A stretch of DNA of 64,000 bases, from the NCBI GenBank assembly GCA_003326195.1, contig LXQE01000136.1, positions 331,565 through 395,564 on the forward strand, in the 5' to 3' direction. Below, one piece after another: positions 1 through 8,808 of the stretch. The stretch comes from Nostoc punctiforme NIES-2108 (GTDB taxonomy: Bacteria > Cyanobacteriota > Cyanobacteriia > Cyanobacteriales > Nostocaceae). Each line of letters begins with the position of its first letter. Within the stretch, counting starts at the first letter, position 1. A program made the position numbers and the translations under genes. The notes beneath the pieces are model-generated. The model did no database searches, had not been told where the DNA came from, and saw nothing but the letters and a program-made list of their open reading frames with translations.

Positions 1-831
1 TTCGGTGATATTGTTCAATGCACCAACGAGCGTCGAACGATTTGTTGTCAACAAATTATCCAGGTTGTTCAGCAATCGATTTGCTTGAGTTGCAGTTGCA
101 CCGAATTTATTGACTGTTTGATTTGCAGATGTATTAAGTTGGTTTGTCGCCCGTTGCACTGAATTAGCCGTAGCGGAAAAGGTACTAAGTTGTAGTTGTA
201 AGCTTTTGGTCAAACCTTGTAAATCCTGACTTAGCTCACTAAAACTTGATGCTGCGCCTGTGGTAGTTTCTAGAACCCTATTAACATTTCTATAAAATTT
301 TGGATCATTGTAAGCACCGGCTAGCTCAGTTGAACTACGAATTAGTTGATCAACACTGATGCCAACCTGACCTTTTAACCGAGAGCCATTACAGACTATG
401 AGGCTGGTATCACAACTTTTATCTAGGGGTTTAGCAGTCACAACCCCAGCAGGCAAGGTTGCTTTTGGTGTGATGTCGATAATACTTTCGCTAATTAATC
501 CACTTTGATTAGCTTCCACTACAACATTACGGGGAATAATGAGGTCAGCTTGGGCAATTTCAATCTCTACATCAATGGCATTTGCACCTGGTCGAACGTG
601 GGAAATAGTTCCTACCTTAACGCCACGATAGCGAACTGCTGCTCCCTTTTGCATACCGCCAGCGTTGGCAAATTCGACAATAATTTTGTATGAACGGCCA
701 GCAGCGGTGAATCGATTTAACCACAGAAAGAGTAAGCCAAATACCCCTAGTCCTAGCAGGAGTAATAACCCCACAGAACCTTCTCTAAATGTTCGCCCAG
801 ACGCGAAGCGGCTTGTCATAAGACCTCGCAT
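1..831 (-). CDS. mlaD: MCE/MlaD-family lipid transport protein (C-terminus beyond window)
   Basis: Substrate-binding MCE-domain subunit of an Mla/Ttg2-type ABC lipid transporter, expected to be anchored in the inner membrane and to pass lipids across the periplasm. I translated it by hand because it runs off the left edge; 277 codons are visible. An N-terminal hydrophobic anchor lies at about residues 19-37 (GLLLLLGLGVFGLLFLW). The MCE core follows, with GGMQKGAAVRYRGVKVG at about residues 55-71. The last 110 residues are rich in Asn, Thr, Ser and Gln and look helical, as in MCE tails. The ATG at 829-831 is chosen because GGAGG sits 7 bases upstream. A later ATG four codons downstream is possible. 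The ATPase gene lies 94 bp upstream in the same direction, which supports the call. Confidence 0.9.
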   Translation of the reverse strand, partial: MRGLMTSRFASGRTFREGSVGLLLLLGLGVFGLLFLWLNRFTAAGRSYKIIVEFANAGGMQKGAAVRYRGVKVGTISHVRPGANAIDVEIEIAQADLIIPRNVVVEANQSGLISESIIDITPKATLPAGVVTAKPLDKSCDTSLIVCNGSRLKGQVGISVDQLIRSSTELAGAYNDPKFYRNVNRVLETTTGAASSFSELSQDLQGLTKSLQLQLSTFSATANSVQRATNQLNTSANQTVNKFGATATQANRLLNNLDNLLTTNRSTLVGALNNITE

Positions 832-925
832 TTTTTTGCCTCCACCAACAACCAATAACCAATTAGGAGTTAAAAGTTAGGAGTTAGTAGTTAAATTTAA
901 CTCTTTACTCCTGGCTTTTAAGTTT

Positions 926-1708
926 CTAGCCGGCGACTTTAATCGGGCCTTGAACACTTCCACTGATAAATTGTCTGATCAAGGGATGTTCTGTGTTGTA
1001 TATTTCACTAACTGTACCTTGCCACTGCACTTTACCTTCATAGAGAAATATAAGTCTATCAGATGTACGGCGGATAGTGCTGTCCTGGTGGGTAACAACG
1101 GCGTATGTACTACAAACTCCATGTAAACATTGCAAGTGGCGGATTAAATCTTCGATTACTGTCGAGGCAATGGGATCGAGTCCGGCCGTTGGTTCGTCGT
1201 ATAGTAGAACTTCTGGCCCTTCACTGGGATTATCAGGATTAGACATAATCGCACGGGCAAAACTTACCCGTTTGCGCATTCCCCCGGAAAGTTCGGCTGG
1301 GTAGAGGTGGCCTATTGCTGGTAAACCTACCATCTCCAATTTTTCTTCTACCAAATCTCGGATGCGCGATCGCGGCAGCTTTGAATTTTGATAAAGTAAA
1401 AATCCCACATTTTCCTCCACTGTCAGCGAATCAAATAGGGCTGCCTGCTGAAACACCATACCAATGCCAACCTGCTGGCCGCCATCCTCAATCAAACCCT
1501 CTCGCCGCACTCCTTGCACATAAATTTCTCCTTCATCGGGACTAAGTAACCCTGCCATGACTCGTAAGATGGTTGATTTCCCAGTCCCTGATGGCCCAAT
1601 AATACCCAGTGCTTCTCCCCGGTAAACGGTCAAGTCTACATTATCTAGAACTTTATGGCTACCAAAGGACTTAGAAACACCTTTCAGTTCAATCAATGGT
1701 TCAGTCAT
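926..1708 (-). CDS. mlaF: Mla-type ABC transporter ATP-binding protein
   Basis: ATPase that should power the MCE lipid transporter whose MlaD subunit lies just downstream on the same strand. The 260 residues match a single nucleotide-binding domain. Visible motifs are Walker A GPSGTGKST (about residues 38-46), the Q-loop in VFQQAALFDSLTVEENV, the signature LSGGMRKR (about 140-147), and Walker B with D-loop LLYDEPTAGLDP. The SGGMRKR form of the signature is typical of the MlaF/Ttg2A group. No MlaE-like permease gene is present in the window, so it is either elsewhere or beyond the left edge. The ATG at 1708 opens directly into MTEPLIELKGVSKSFG, a normal start for the family. Confidence 0.92.
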   Translation of the reverse strand: MTEPLIELKGVSKSFGSHKVLDNVDLTVYRGEALGIIGPSGTGKSTILRVMAGLLSPDEGEIYVQGVRREGLIEDGGQQVGIGMVFQQAALFDSLTVEENVGFLLYQNSKLPRSRIRDLVEEKLEMVGLPAIGHLYPAELSGGMRKRVSFARAIMSNPDNPSEGPEVLLYDEPTAGLDPIASTVIEDLIRHLQCLHGVCSTYAVVTHQDSTIRRTSDRLIFLYEGKVQWQGTVSEIYNTEHPLIRQFISGSVQGPIKVAG

Positions 1709-2651
1709 TAGTTATTAATCATTGGTCATTGATCATTGGTCATTAGTCAGTAGAAAATAAACAAATGACTACTGAGAACTAACAAAGGACAAATATGCCA
1801 AATAGTGATTTCATACTTACTTAGTAAAAAATTATTATTGTATAGTATATTATAAGTACATAATTAGCATTCTGATTAGCAAACTTTATTTTTTTAGCAT
1901 AATATTTAGTTATTTGCGATGTTTATCGTCTCAAAATACCCTAAACGCAAGGCTAACGAAGACACCGTAGTAATTAAACATATCAGTGATGTCAACATAA
2001 GATTCCAGTTTTCTGTACACATCAGCAAAGTCATTTATCTATTATTAAGATCCTACTTAACTTTATAACTACTCAGGTTGAGACAAAATAGAAAAATCAG
2101 ATTTAAGTTGTGAAAATCAAAAGGATTAGACTCACTATTTTTTATATAAGTCAAAAACCTTGTTTTTCATTAATTATTAACTATAGTTATAAAAAATTAG
2201 CCTCTTGCTATCCAAAGTTATTGGAATTAGCAGAATTATTAATTGAAGAATAAGTTAGAAGTCAGAATCTAGACGCGACGCTCGTGACGCTCATTCGCCC
2301 TTGGCGTCTCCCCTTGGGAGAAGACTCGCTAACGCTACGCTATCGCCCTTAGCCTCTATACTCGCTACCGCGGACTCGCTCTCCGTTGCGCTATCAGTCG
2401 GGGATTTAGACCAGCTACTGAATTGTTGCATCACTAAATCGTTTGCGCTGCGTCTCTGAAAGACAAGATTTAGTGCGGGTATTAAACCCTTTGATTCATC
2501 CGCTAGGGGCACAAAATAGCCAACTGAATTCTGGCTCCTGACACCTGAATTCTGTTTTGATTTAATAGCATTACTCGCCAATGGATTTGGCAAAGTCGAA
2601 AATTATTTACTAGTATTGTAACAATTACTGTTAAAAATCAAAGTAGAAATT
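1709..2651. other. Non-coding interval with degenerate repeats
   Basis: There is no convincing gene in these 943 bases. At 1709-1760 there are degenerate heptamers of the cattggt/cattagt kind. The middle, about 1800-2250, is AT-rich and featureless. At 2270-2420 there is a GC-richer stretch with self-complementary pieces (gcgtctccccttgggagaagac) of the kind scattered through Nostoc genomes. A 100-codon open frame on the minus strand at 2291-2593 is made largely of this repeat and is not called as a gene. Confidence 0.7.
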
Positions 2652-3692
2652 ATGAGTAGCCAATTAGAACAGTTTGCAAGTGATAATTCCTCTGGTATTT
2701 GTCCTGAAGCACTGGAATATATGATTAAGGCAAATCAAGGTAGTGTTCCAGCTTATGGAAATGATGAATGGACTCAAAAAGCAACAGATTATTTTCGGGA
2801 ACTCTTTGAAATTGATTGTGAAGTATTTTTTACCTTTAACGGCACAGCTGCAAATTCTTTATCTTTAGCTGCTCTTTGCCAGTCATATCACAGCGTCATT
2901 TGCCATGAGACATCTCACATAGAAACAGATGAATGTGGCGCACCTGAATTTGCATCTAATGGCTCTAAACTGCTACTTGCTCACGGTAAAAATGGCAAAT
3001 TAACATCAGAGTCTATAGAGTCAATTGTCACCAAACGCACTGATATTCATTATCCTAAACCTAAAGTTATTAGCATTACACAATCAACTGAATTAGGAAC
3101 TATATATTCTATTGAAGAACTTTTAAGTATTAAAGAAGTTGCAAACAAATATAACTTAAAGATTCACATGGATGGCGCTCGTTTTGCAAATGCAGTTGCC
3201 GCTATGAATAAAAGTCCTGCTGAAATTACTTGGAAAACTGGAGTAGATGTATTGTGTTTTTGTGGCACTAAGAATGGAATGGCATTAGGTGAAGCCATTC
3301 TTTTCTTCAATAAAGCGCTAGCAGAAGATTTTGATTATCGATGCAAGCAAGCAGGCCAGCTAGCTTCAAAAATGCGATTTATTTCGGCTCCTTGGTTGGG
3401 TTTATTAGAAACTGGTGCTTGGCTAAAAAATGCTAGACATGCTAATCAATGTGCTGAATACTTAGAAAATCAGCTATTAAATATAGAAGGTGTTGACTTG
3501 ATGTTTCCTAGAGAAGCCAACGCCGTATTTGTGAAATTACCTGAAGAAGTCATTCACAGCTTAAAAGCCAAGAGCTGGCAGTTTTATACATTTATTGGTG
3601 TGGGAGGAGTACGTTTTATGTGTTCTTGGAACACTACTCCATCAAGGATTGATGAATTGATTGATGATATTAAAAACGCAACAATGAAATAA
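2652..3692 (+). CDS. Threonine aldolase / beta-eliminating lyase family PLP enzyme
   Basis: Fold-type I PLP enzyme of the low-specificity L-threonine aldolase family, which cleaves threonine or allo-threonine to glycine and acetaldehyde. The 346 residues match the family length. Visible motifs are FTFNGTAANSLSL (about 60-72, phosphate-binding region), HMDGARFANAV with Asp174 placed to bind the pyridine nitrogen, and CGTKNGMALGEA with Lys207 as the likely Schiff-base lysine. The N-terminal FASDNSSGICPEALEYM is also typical. It stands alone on the plus strand with repeat-filled DNA on both sides. The ATG at 2652 lacks a strong Shine-Dalgarno site but gives a full-length N-terminus. Exact substrate is not decided by sequence. 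Confidence 0.88.
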   Translation: MSSQLEQFASDNSSGICPEALEYMIKANQGSVPAYGNDEWTQKATDYFRELFEIDCEVFFTFNGTAANSLSLAALCQSYHSVICHETSHIETDECGAPEFASNGSKLLLAHGKNGKLTSESIESIVTKRTDIHYPKPKVISITQSTELGTIYSIEELLSIKEVANKYNLKIHMDGARFANAVAAMNKSPAEITWKTGVDVLCFCGTKNGMALGEAILFFNKALAEDFDYRCKQAGQLASKMRFISAPWLGLLETGAWLKNARHANQCAEYLENQLLNIEGVDLMFPREANAVFVKLPEEVIHSLKAKSWQFYTFIGVGGVRFMCSWNTTPSRIDELIDDIKNATMK

Positions 3693-3732
3693 GTGCAGCA
3701 ATCCTAAAATTTAATACGATTCAGTTAAGGAT

Positions 3733-3791
3733 TATTGGTGTAGTCTTTCAAGACGCGATAAATCGCGTCTCTACATGAGGTTTTGTTGCTC
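3733..3791 (+). repeat. Dispersed palindromic repeat, copy 1
   Basis: Contains the self-complementary core agacgcgataaatcgcgtct flanked by ggtgtagtctttca on one side and ctacatgaggttttgtt on the other. Related copies lie at 28151-28212, 29924-29985 (inverted) and 33504-33549. The core can form a stem-loop on either strand. It sits just after the threonine aldolase gene. Confidence 0.8.
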
Positions 3792-3850
3792 ATTCTCAAC
3801 TATTTTGTTTTAAAATTAATTCAGCTTATTATAAATAATAATGTCAGCGC

Positions 3851-4291
3851 TTATTTGGTATGTAACTTCAATTGTAATTTTGATTGTTGCCACAAACCCC
3901 AATGCTTATTTTTAGCATTAGCTTCTGCAATTAAAAATTGGGTTTTGCTCTCATAGCAATTTTGTAAAGATTCTTGATCAACGACGGCATTACCTGACTC
4001 TACCAGAAGAAGATTTACTGACCGATTATCTACAAACACTTCACCCGCTGGACGACCACTTTTAAGTTGTTCTGTGCTTCTAATCACGACAGGAGTTTGA
4101 AGTGGTAATAGCTGTTTTAGCCTTTGTGTTGCTGCTAAACCATAGCGCTTGTCAGTTGCCTCTGGTGCATTAATACAAGCTAACTTGACTATAGTTGTTT
4201 GTCCTGCATTATCTTTAACTAAAATAGTGTTCCCGTCTGTAACACCAACTACTCTACCTAACACCAACATTAGTTGAAGTAATTCCATCAT
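3851..4291 (-). CDS. Staphylococcal nuclease-like (TNase fold) protein, active site degenerate
   Basis: Small 146-residue protein with the SNase/OB fold. It shows VVGVTDGNTILVKD near the N-terminus, KLACINAPEA at about residues 37-46, YGLAATQRLKQLL, and GRPAGEVFVDNRSVNLLLVESG. By eye against staphylococcal nuclease, the residues equivalent to Asp21, Arg35 and Asp40 appear as Asn, Lys and Asn, while the Glu43 and Arg87 equivalents seem kept. Activity is therefore doubtful and a binding role is possible. No signal peptide is visible, and an in-frame stop shortly upstream of the first ATG rules out a longer N-terminus. A perfect CRP-type palindrome lies 58-73 bp upstream of the start. Confidence 0.72.
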   Translation of the reverse strand: MMELLQLMLVLGRVVGVTDGNTILVKDNAGQTTIVKLACINAPEATDKRYGLAATQRLKQLLPLQTPVVIRSTEQLKSGRPAGEVFVDNRSVNLLLVESGNAVVDQESLQNCYESKTQFLIAEANAKNKHWGLWQQSKLQLKLHTK

Positions 4292-4597
4292 TTTATATGT
4301 AATATTTTATGCACAAATATAATTTTATTTCGGTACTTAGATTAGTAGTGTGATTTAGCTCACAAGTTGCAAATAAAAGTAAAAGTAAAATTAATAAATA
4401 TTATCATTGCCAAAACCTGACGTTTATATCAATCAAAACTTCATTTAGTAATTGAACACTCACAGTAGTTCCGGTGAAGAGGTTAGAAGAGATTAACAGT
4501 ATTATCAGTATTGACTCTTCTAAAAGTCAACTTCACAGATTTACAAATTATCATTGTATTTGAAGAGTTTTAACTTCTAAATCCTAACTTTGTTTGT
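4292..4597. other. Divergent intergenic region between nuclease-like gene and recJ
   Basis: 306 AT-rich bases carrying the promoters of two divergent genes. The only clear signal is the CRP-type palindrome at 4349-4364. No gene or hairpin terminator was seen. Confidence 0.65.
4349..4364. promoter_or_regulatory. Candidate CRP-family (cAMP receptor protein) operator
   Basis: TGTGATTTAGCTCACA is an exact match to the CRP half-sites TGTGA-N6-TCACA. Cyanobacterial CRP homologues (SYCRP1, AnCrpA) are known to bind this consensus. It lies 58-73 bp upstream of the nuclease-like gene on the minus strand and about 234 bp upstream of recJ on the plus strand, so the former is the likelier target. Whether it is occupied is inference. 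Confidence 0.55.
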
Positions 4598-7060
4598 ATG
4601 CCAGAACAACAGCAGTGGACTATAACAGCAACTGAACAACCACCAGAGTGGTTTATCCAAGCAGTGAAACAGTATACACCTGCATCAAATGGACTGTATG
4701 CAGCGCAGTTGTTGTGGCAACGGGGTATTAAAGATCGTCAACAATTAACAGCTTTTATCAACTATAAAGTTTATCAACCAGCAAGTCCCTTTGAGTTTGG
4801 GCAAGAAATACATCTGGCGATCGCACGGTTGCAACAAGTGTATAATACTAAAGAAAAAATCGCCATTTGGGGAGACTTCGATGCCGATGGGATTACCGCT
4901 ACATCGGTACTTTGGGATGGATTGGGACAGTTTTTCGCTCAAAATACTCAGTTAGTTTACTACATTCCCAATCGCCTGAAAGAATCTCACGGACTTAATA
5001 ATCAAGGGATTGATAATTTAGCAAAAGAAGGTTGCAAATTAATTGTTACTTGCGATACAGGTAGCACAAATGTTGAGGAAATTATCTATGCCAAACAGCT
5101 AGGTATAGATGTAATAGTTACAGACCATCACACTTTACCAGCCGAACGCCCACCTGTCGCAGCAATTATCAATCCCCGCTATTTTCCAAAAGAACATCAG
5201 TTATTTAATCTTTCTGGGGTGGCGGTAGCTTATAAGTTAGTGGAAGCAGTATATCAAAGCTTGCCCAATGTTGCTAAATATCCGTTAGAAGATTTATTAG
5301 ATTTAGTTGCAGTTGGATTAATTGCCGATTTGGTGCAGTTAAGTGGAGATTGTCGCTACTTGGCACAGATGGGAATTCAACGACTGCAAGAAGATTTTAA
5401 ACAGCCAGCAGCAGCACGGCGGCGGCCAGGGGTAGGAAGATTATTAGAATTGTGCCAGAAAAGTGGCGATCGCCCCACAGATATTTCCTTTGGTTTGGGG
5501 CCAAGAATTAACGCCGTTAGTCGCATCCAAGGTGATGCTAGTTTCTGCGTGGAATTATTAACTAGTCGTGATGTCAAACGTTGTAACGAACTCGCCGAAG
5601 TTACAGAACTCGCCAACGCCCGCCGCAAATCTTTACAAAAAGATGTGCAAGCACAAGTAGCGCAAAAACTTACCCAATTAGATTTATCAACCACCAGCGT
5701 CATTGTCTTAGAAGATGCCCAATGGCCTGCGGGTGTATTGGGCTTAGTTGCGGGACAGATAGCACAAGAAACAGGTCGCCCAACGATTTTGTTGAGTACG
5801 GAAGGCGCAGGGGAGCAGGGAGCAGGGGGCAGGGAGCAGGGGGCAGGGGGAGAAATTACTTCTTTATCTTCTAACTCAGAACGGGCTGAACGCCCCGCTA
5901 ACGCTAACAGCACTCAGCACTCAGCACTCGTATTAGCTCGTGGTTCCGCTCGTTCGGTGAATTCTGTCGATTTATACCAACTGGTGAAAGAGCAAGCACA
6001 TTTGTTACATCGCTTTGGAGGACATCCTTTTGCAGCAGGTTTAAGTTTGTTGGTGGAGAATATTCCTTTATTTACAGCCGCGATTAATCAGCAGTTGCGG
6101 CAATCTTTAGGTAGTACAACTCTAACGCCAACTGTGCAAGCAGACTTGACGGTAACGGTAGCCGACTTGGGGAAAGAGTTATTTTTGGAACTGAAACTGC
6201 TAGAACCTTGTGGAATGGGTAATCCTGTTCCGAAATTGCTAATTCAAAACTGCTGGTTTGAAAATTCTTGGCATCGCAATCAGCAGGATTGGCAAGGGAA
6301 AAAGGTACAGTACATTAAAGCTGAGTTTGATATTCGGGATGATTCTAGCAGAAGTGCTTTTCCTGGCTTATGGTGGGGACACTACAAAGATGAATTGCCC
6401 GTAGGAAGGTGTGATTGCATAGCAGAACTAGACTACAACACCTTCAAAAAACGTTATGAAATCAGATTAATTGCCGTGCGTTCTTCTGCTAACTCAGCAC
6501 TCAATGCCCCGCTATCGCTAACACCCTTCATCCTAGACTTACGGAATCAGGAACACTCAGCACTCAGCACTCAGCACTCAGGACTAATTATCGAAGATTG
6601 TCCCACAAATTGGGATGATTTACGTATGTGGTTGCGGCGATGTTTGGCGATCAGCCGCTCTACGTCTGGGCTTGAGAATCAGCAACAATTAGCGATCGCT
6701 TGGTCTAAACCTAACCATCAACCACCTAATCAAATTTGGCTGACTCTTGTTGGAATTGCCAAATATCTCAGTCGCACAAATCAACTAGTTACCCGCGGAC
6801 AACTTTTAGAGAAAATCGGCGTCAGCGACCAAACCTTACTTGTCGGCATCAAAGCCTTAAAATATTTAGGGTTCACAGTTCAACGACAAGACCGTTCTTT
6901 ACAAATTACCTGGAATCCAAACGATAGTGCCGAAAACCTTGCTGACGAAGCAGTTGCGCGATTTTTAGCTGCTGTCCGAGAAGAACAATTTCAGCAACAG
7001 TATTTTGCGGAAGTGCCTTTGTCTACGATTGTTGCGATCGCCAGCTATGACAGTAAATAA
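4598..7060 (+). CDS. recJ: Single-stranded-DNA-specific exonuclease RecJ
   Basis: 5'-3' single-strand DNA exonuclease of recombination and mismatch repair, DHH phosphoesterase superfamily. Metal-binding motifs are visible: DFDADG (residues 93-98), CDTGST, and TDHHTLP with the DHH triad at 176-178. A DHHA1-like region carries LHRFGGHPFAAGLSL, and an OB-fold region carries LLEPCGMGNPVPKLLIQNCWF. The 820 residues exceed the roughly 570 usual for RecJ. Part of the excess is a C-terminal extension of about 150 residues, common in cyanobacteria, ending in a winged-helix-like segment. The rest comes from two low-complexity inserts, at about residues 404-444 and 631-662, both made of intergenic-type repeats read in frame. 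They lie between conserved blocks, so the enzyme may still work. Confidence 0.93.
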   Translation: MPEQQQWTITATEQPPEWFIQAVKQYTPASNGLYAAQLLWQRGIKDRQQLTAFINYKVYQPASPFEFGQEIHLAIARLQQVYNTKEKIAIWGDFDADGITATSVLWDGLGQFFAQNTQLVYYIPNRLKESHGLNNQGIDNLAKEGCKLIVTCDTGSTNVEEIIYAKQLGIDVIVTDHHTLPAERPPVAAIINPRYFPKEHQLFNLSGVAVAYKLVEAVYQSLPNVAKYPLEDLLDLVAVGLIADLVQLSGDCRYLAQMGIQRLQEDFKQPAAARRRPGVGRLLELCQKSGDRPTDISFGLGPRINAVSRIQGDASFCVELLTSRDVKRCNELAEVTELANARRKSLQKDVQAQVAQKLTQLDLSTTSVIVLEDAQWPAGVLGLVAGQIAQETGRPTILLSTEGAGEQGAGGREQGAGGEITSLSSNSERAERPANANSTQHSALVLARGSARSVNSVDLYQLVKEQAHLLHRFGGHPFAAGLSLLVENIPLFTAAINQQLRQSLGSTTLTPTVQADLTVTVADLGKELFLELKLLEPCGMGNPVPKLLIQNCWFENSWHRNQQDWQGKKVQYIKAEFDIRDDSSRSAFPGLWWGHYKDELPVGRCDCIAELDYNTFKKRYEIRLIAVRSSANSALNAPLSLTPFILDLRNQEHSALSTQHSGLIIEDCPTNWDDLRMWLRRCLAISRSTSGLENQQQLAIAWSKPNHQPPNQIWLTLVGIAKYLSRTNQLVTRGQLLEKIGVSDQTLLVGIKALKYLGFTVQRQDRSLQITWNPNDSAENLADEAVARFLAAVREEQFQQQYFAEVPLSTIVAIASYDSK
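5807..5929 (+). repeat. G-rich and heptameric repeats inside recJ
   Basis: A run of gcaggggagcaggg-type units is followed by a gctgaacgccccgctaacgct segment and then heptamers of the cactcag type. The same units occur between genes across the window, for example at 36464-36503. Here they are translated in frame as a Gly/Glu/Gln-rich insert of about 40 residues. Confidence 0.8.
6489..6581 (+). repeat. Second repeat insert in recJ, cactcag heptamers
   Basis: Contains four near-perfect cactcag heptamers at its right end plus a degraded aactcagcactcaatg unit at its left. It is translated in frame within the C-terminal part of RecJ. A change of one heptamer would shift the reading frame. Confidence 0.75.
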
Positions 7061-7182
7061 TTTAAAGGGTTTATAGCGTTCGCTACACAGCCTCTTTCCC
7101 CCTGCTCCCCTGCCCCCTGCGGTCTAAATGATAAGTCTTTAGCAGGACACGATATGAGTACTATCGGGTGCGAACCCTGAAG

Positions 7183-8529
7183 TTAAAGAGGTGTCCCAGA
7201 AGGCTCTTGCACCCTCTTGTTAACAGTTTTTGCTTCTACAAAACCATCTCTACCTGTAATCAATCTAGAGCGACGATTACGAGTAATATAATTCCATCCC
7301 CACTGAATTGCTACTACTATTTTAGTGTCAAACTCGATTAAGAAGTAGATGTGAATTACTAGCCAAAAGAGCCAAGCAATGAAACCTTTGAGTTGGACTA
7401 AGCCTAAATCTACAACAGCTAAATTTTGCCCAATCATCGCCAAAGTACCTACGTCATTGTAACGAAATTGTGGCAAAGTCTCACCTTTAAGCCTGCGTTT
7501 AATGAGTTTAGCTACATACTCTCCTTGTTGTTTGGCTACAGGTGCAACACCAGGTAAGGGTTTACCATTTTGATGGGAAAAGTTGCTTAAATCTCCCACT
7601 ACAAAAATGTTTTTATAACCCTTGATAGACAAGTCTGGTTCTACAATCACACGTCCTGAGCGATCGCACTCTACATCTGTACTTTTTGCTAGAGCTTTCC
7701 CTATAGGCGAACCTTGAACACCTGCTGCCCACAAGATAGTTTTTGAGGTAATTTCTGTCAATTCATCGCCTTGCTTGAAAGTAACGATGTTATCTTCAAT
7801 CTTTGTCACTCTGGTGTTAGTGTAGACAGCCACACCCAACTTTTGCAAAGATTCTGCTGCTACTTTCGATAATTCTGGTGAAATGTGTGGGAGGATGCGC
7901 TCGCCCCCTTGCAATAGTAAAATACTCGCTTCTGAGGTGTTGATGCTGCGGAAATCTTCTGTGAGAGTTTGGTATGCCAATTCTGCGATCGCACCGGATA
8001 ATTCTACACCAGTGGGTCCACCCCCGACAATCACAAAAGTCAACAAAGCACGGCGTTTTTCGGGATCGGTTTCTTTTTCTGCCGCTTCAAATGCCGAAAA
8101 TATCTGGCGACGCATTTCTATGGCATCTTCAACAGTTTTCAAGCCAGGAGCAAATTCTTTCCAGTTATCTTTACCAAAATAGGAATGGTTAGCACCTGTG
8201 GCAACAATTAATGTGTCATAAGGTACTACTTCATCACCCAAAATAACTTGTTGCGCTTTTGGATCGATATCATTTACCTCTCCCAACAGCACTTTTGTAT
8301 TCTTGCTTTTGCTGAATACAGATCGCAATGGCGCAGAAATATCAGCAGGTGATAGCGTACCTGTGGCAACTTGATATAAAAGCGGCTGAAATAGGTGAAA
8401 GTTACGTTTATCAATGAGAGTAACATTTACATTTGCTTTCTTCAAAGCTTTTGCTGTATACAGTCCACCAAAGCCGCCACCAACGATAACAACCCGATGT
8501 GGTGCATTCTTTTCAAGTGAGACTTCCAT
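7183..8529 (-). CDS. Type II NAD(P)H dehydrogenase (NDH-2)
   Basis: Single-subunit FAD flavoprotein that passes electrons from NADH to quinone without pumping protons. The 448 residues fit the family. Two dinucleotide folds are seen: VVIVGGGFGGLYTAKAL (about residues 13-29, FAD) and FVIVGGGPTGVELSG (about 165-179, NADH). The conserved motif NIFVVGDLSNF near residue 310 and APVAKQQGEYVAKLI after it are typical of NDH-2. A hydrophobic segment (FIAWLFWLVIHIYFLIEF, about 375-395) fits membrane contact. Cyanobacteria carry several such genes (ndbA/B/C), and sequence by eye does not tell which this is. It stands alone, 211 bp upstream of nothing transcribed in the same direction. Confidence 0.92.
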   Translation of the reverse strand: MEVSLEKNAPHRVVIVGGGFGGLYTAKALKKANVNVTLIDKRNFHLFQPLLYQVATGTLSPADISAPLRSVFSKSKNTKVLLGEVNDIDPKAQQVILGDEVVPYDTLIVATGANHSYFGKDNWKEFAPGLKTVEDAIEMRRQIFSAFEAAEKETDPEKRRALLTFVIVGGGPTGVELSGAIAELAYQTLTEDFRSINTSEASILLLQGGERILPHISPELSKVAAESLQKLGVAVYTNTRVTKIEDNIVTFKQGDELTEITSKTILWAAGVQGSPIGKALAKSTDVECDRSGRVIVEPDLSIKGYKNIFVVGDLSNFSHQNGKPLPGVAPVAKQQGEYVAKLIKRRLKGETLPQFRYNDVGTLAMIGQNLAVVDLGLVQLKGFIAWLFWLVIHIYFLIEFDTKIVVAIQWGWNYITRNRRSRLITGRDGFVEAKTVNKRVQEPSGTPL

Positions 8530-8808
8530 CAGAAATATTTCCTTGTGTTAAGAACTTGTAACTATTCTTAACAAAGATGTAACAGCATTATGATACTGGT
8601 TGCTGTCTATTTAGAACATTTGAAAAAATGATGAAAGTAGTCAAAGTTAGTTTTTATCGAGGAAGGCAGTGTTTCGACTACGCTCAACAACCGGGCAGGG
8701 GGCAGGAGGAAAACTGCCCGACGCTGGATGACTCACTACCGCTATGCTATACGCCAGTCGTACATAATTAATTCTGAATTTTGAATTCTGTTCGATGGAT
8801 CAAGCCGC

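Noticed and set aside
2291..2593. 100-codon open frame on the minus strand
   Set aside because: Made mostly of GC-rich dispersed repeat with no ribosome site or family likeness.
7061..7182. Possible RNA between recJ and the NDH-2 gene
   Set aside because: Contains only G/C-rich repeat and short dyads, without a clear terminator.
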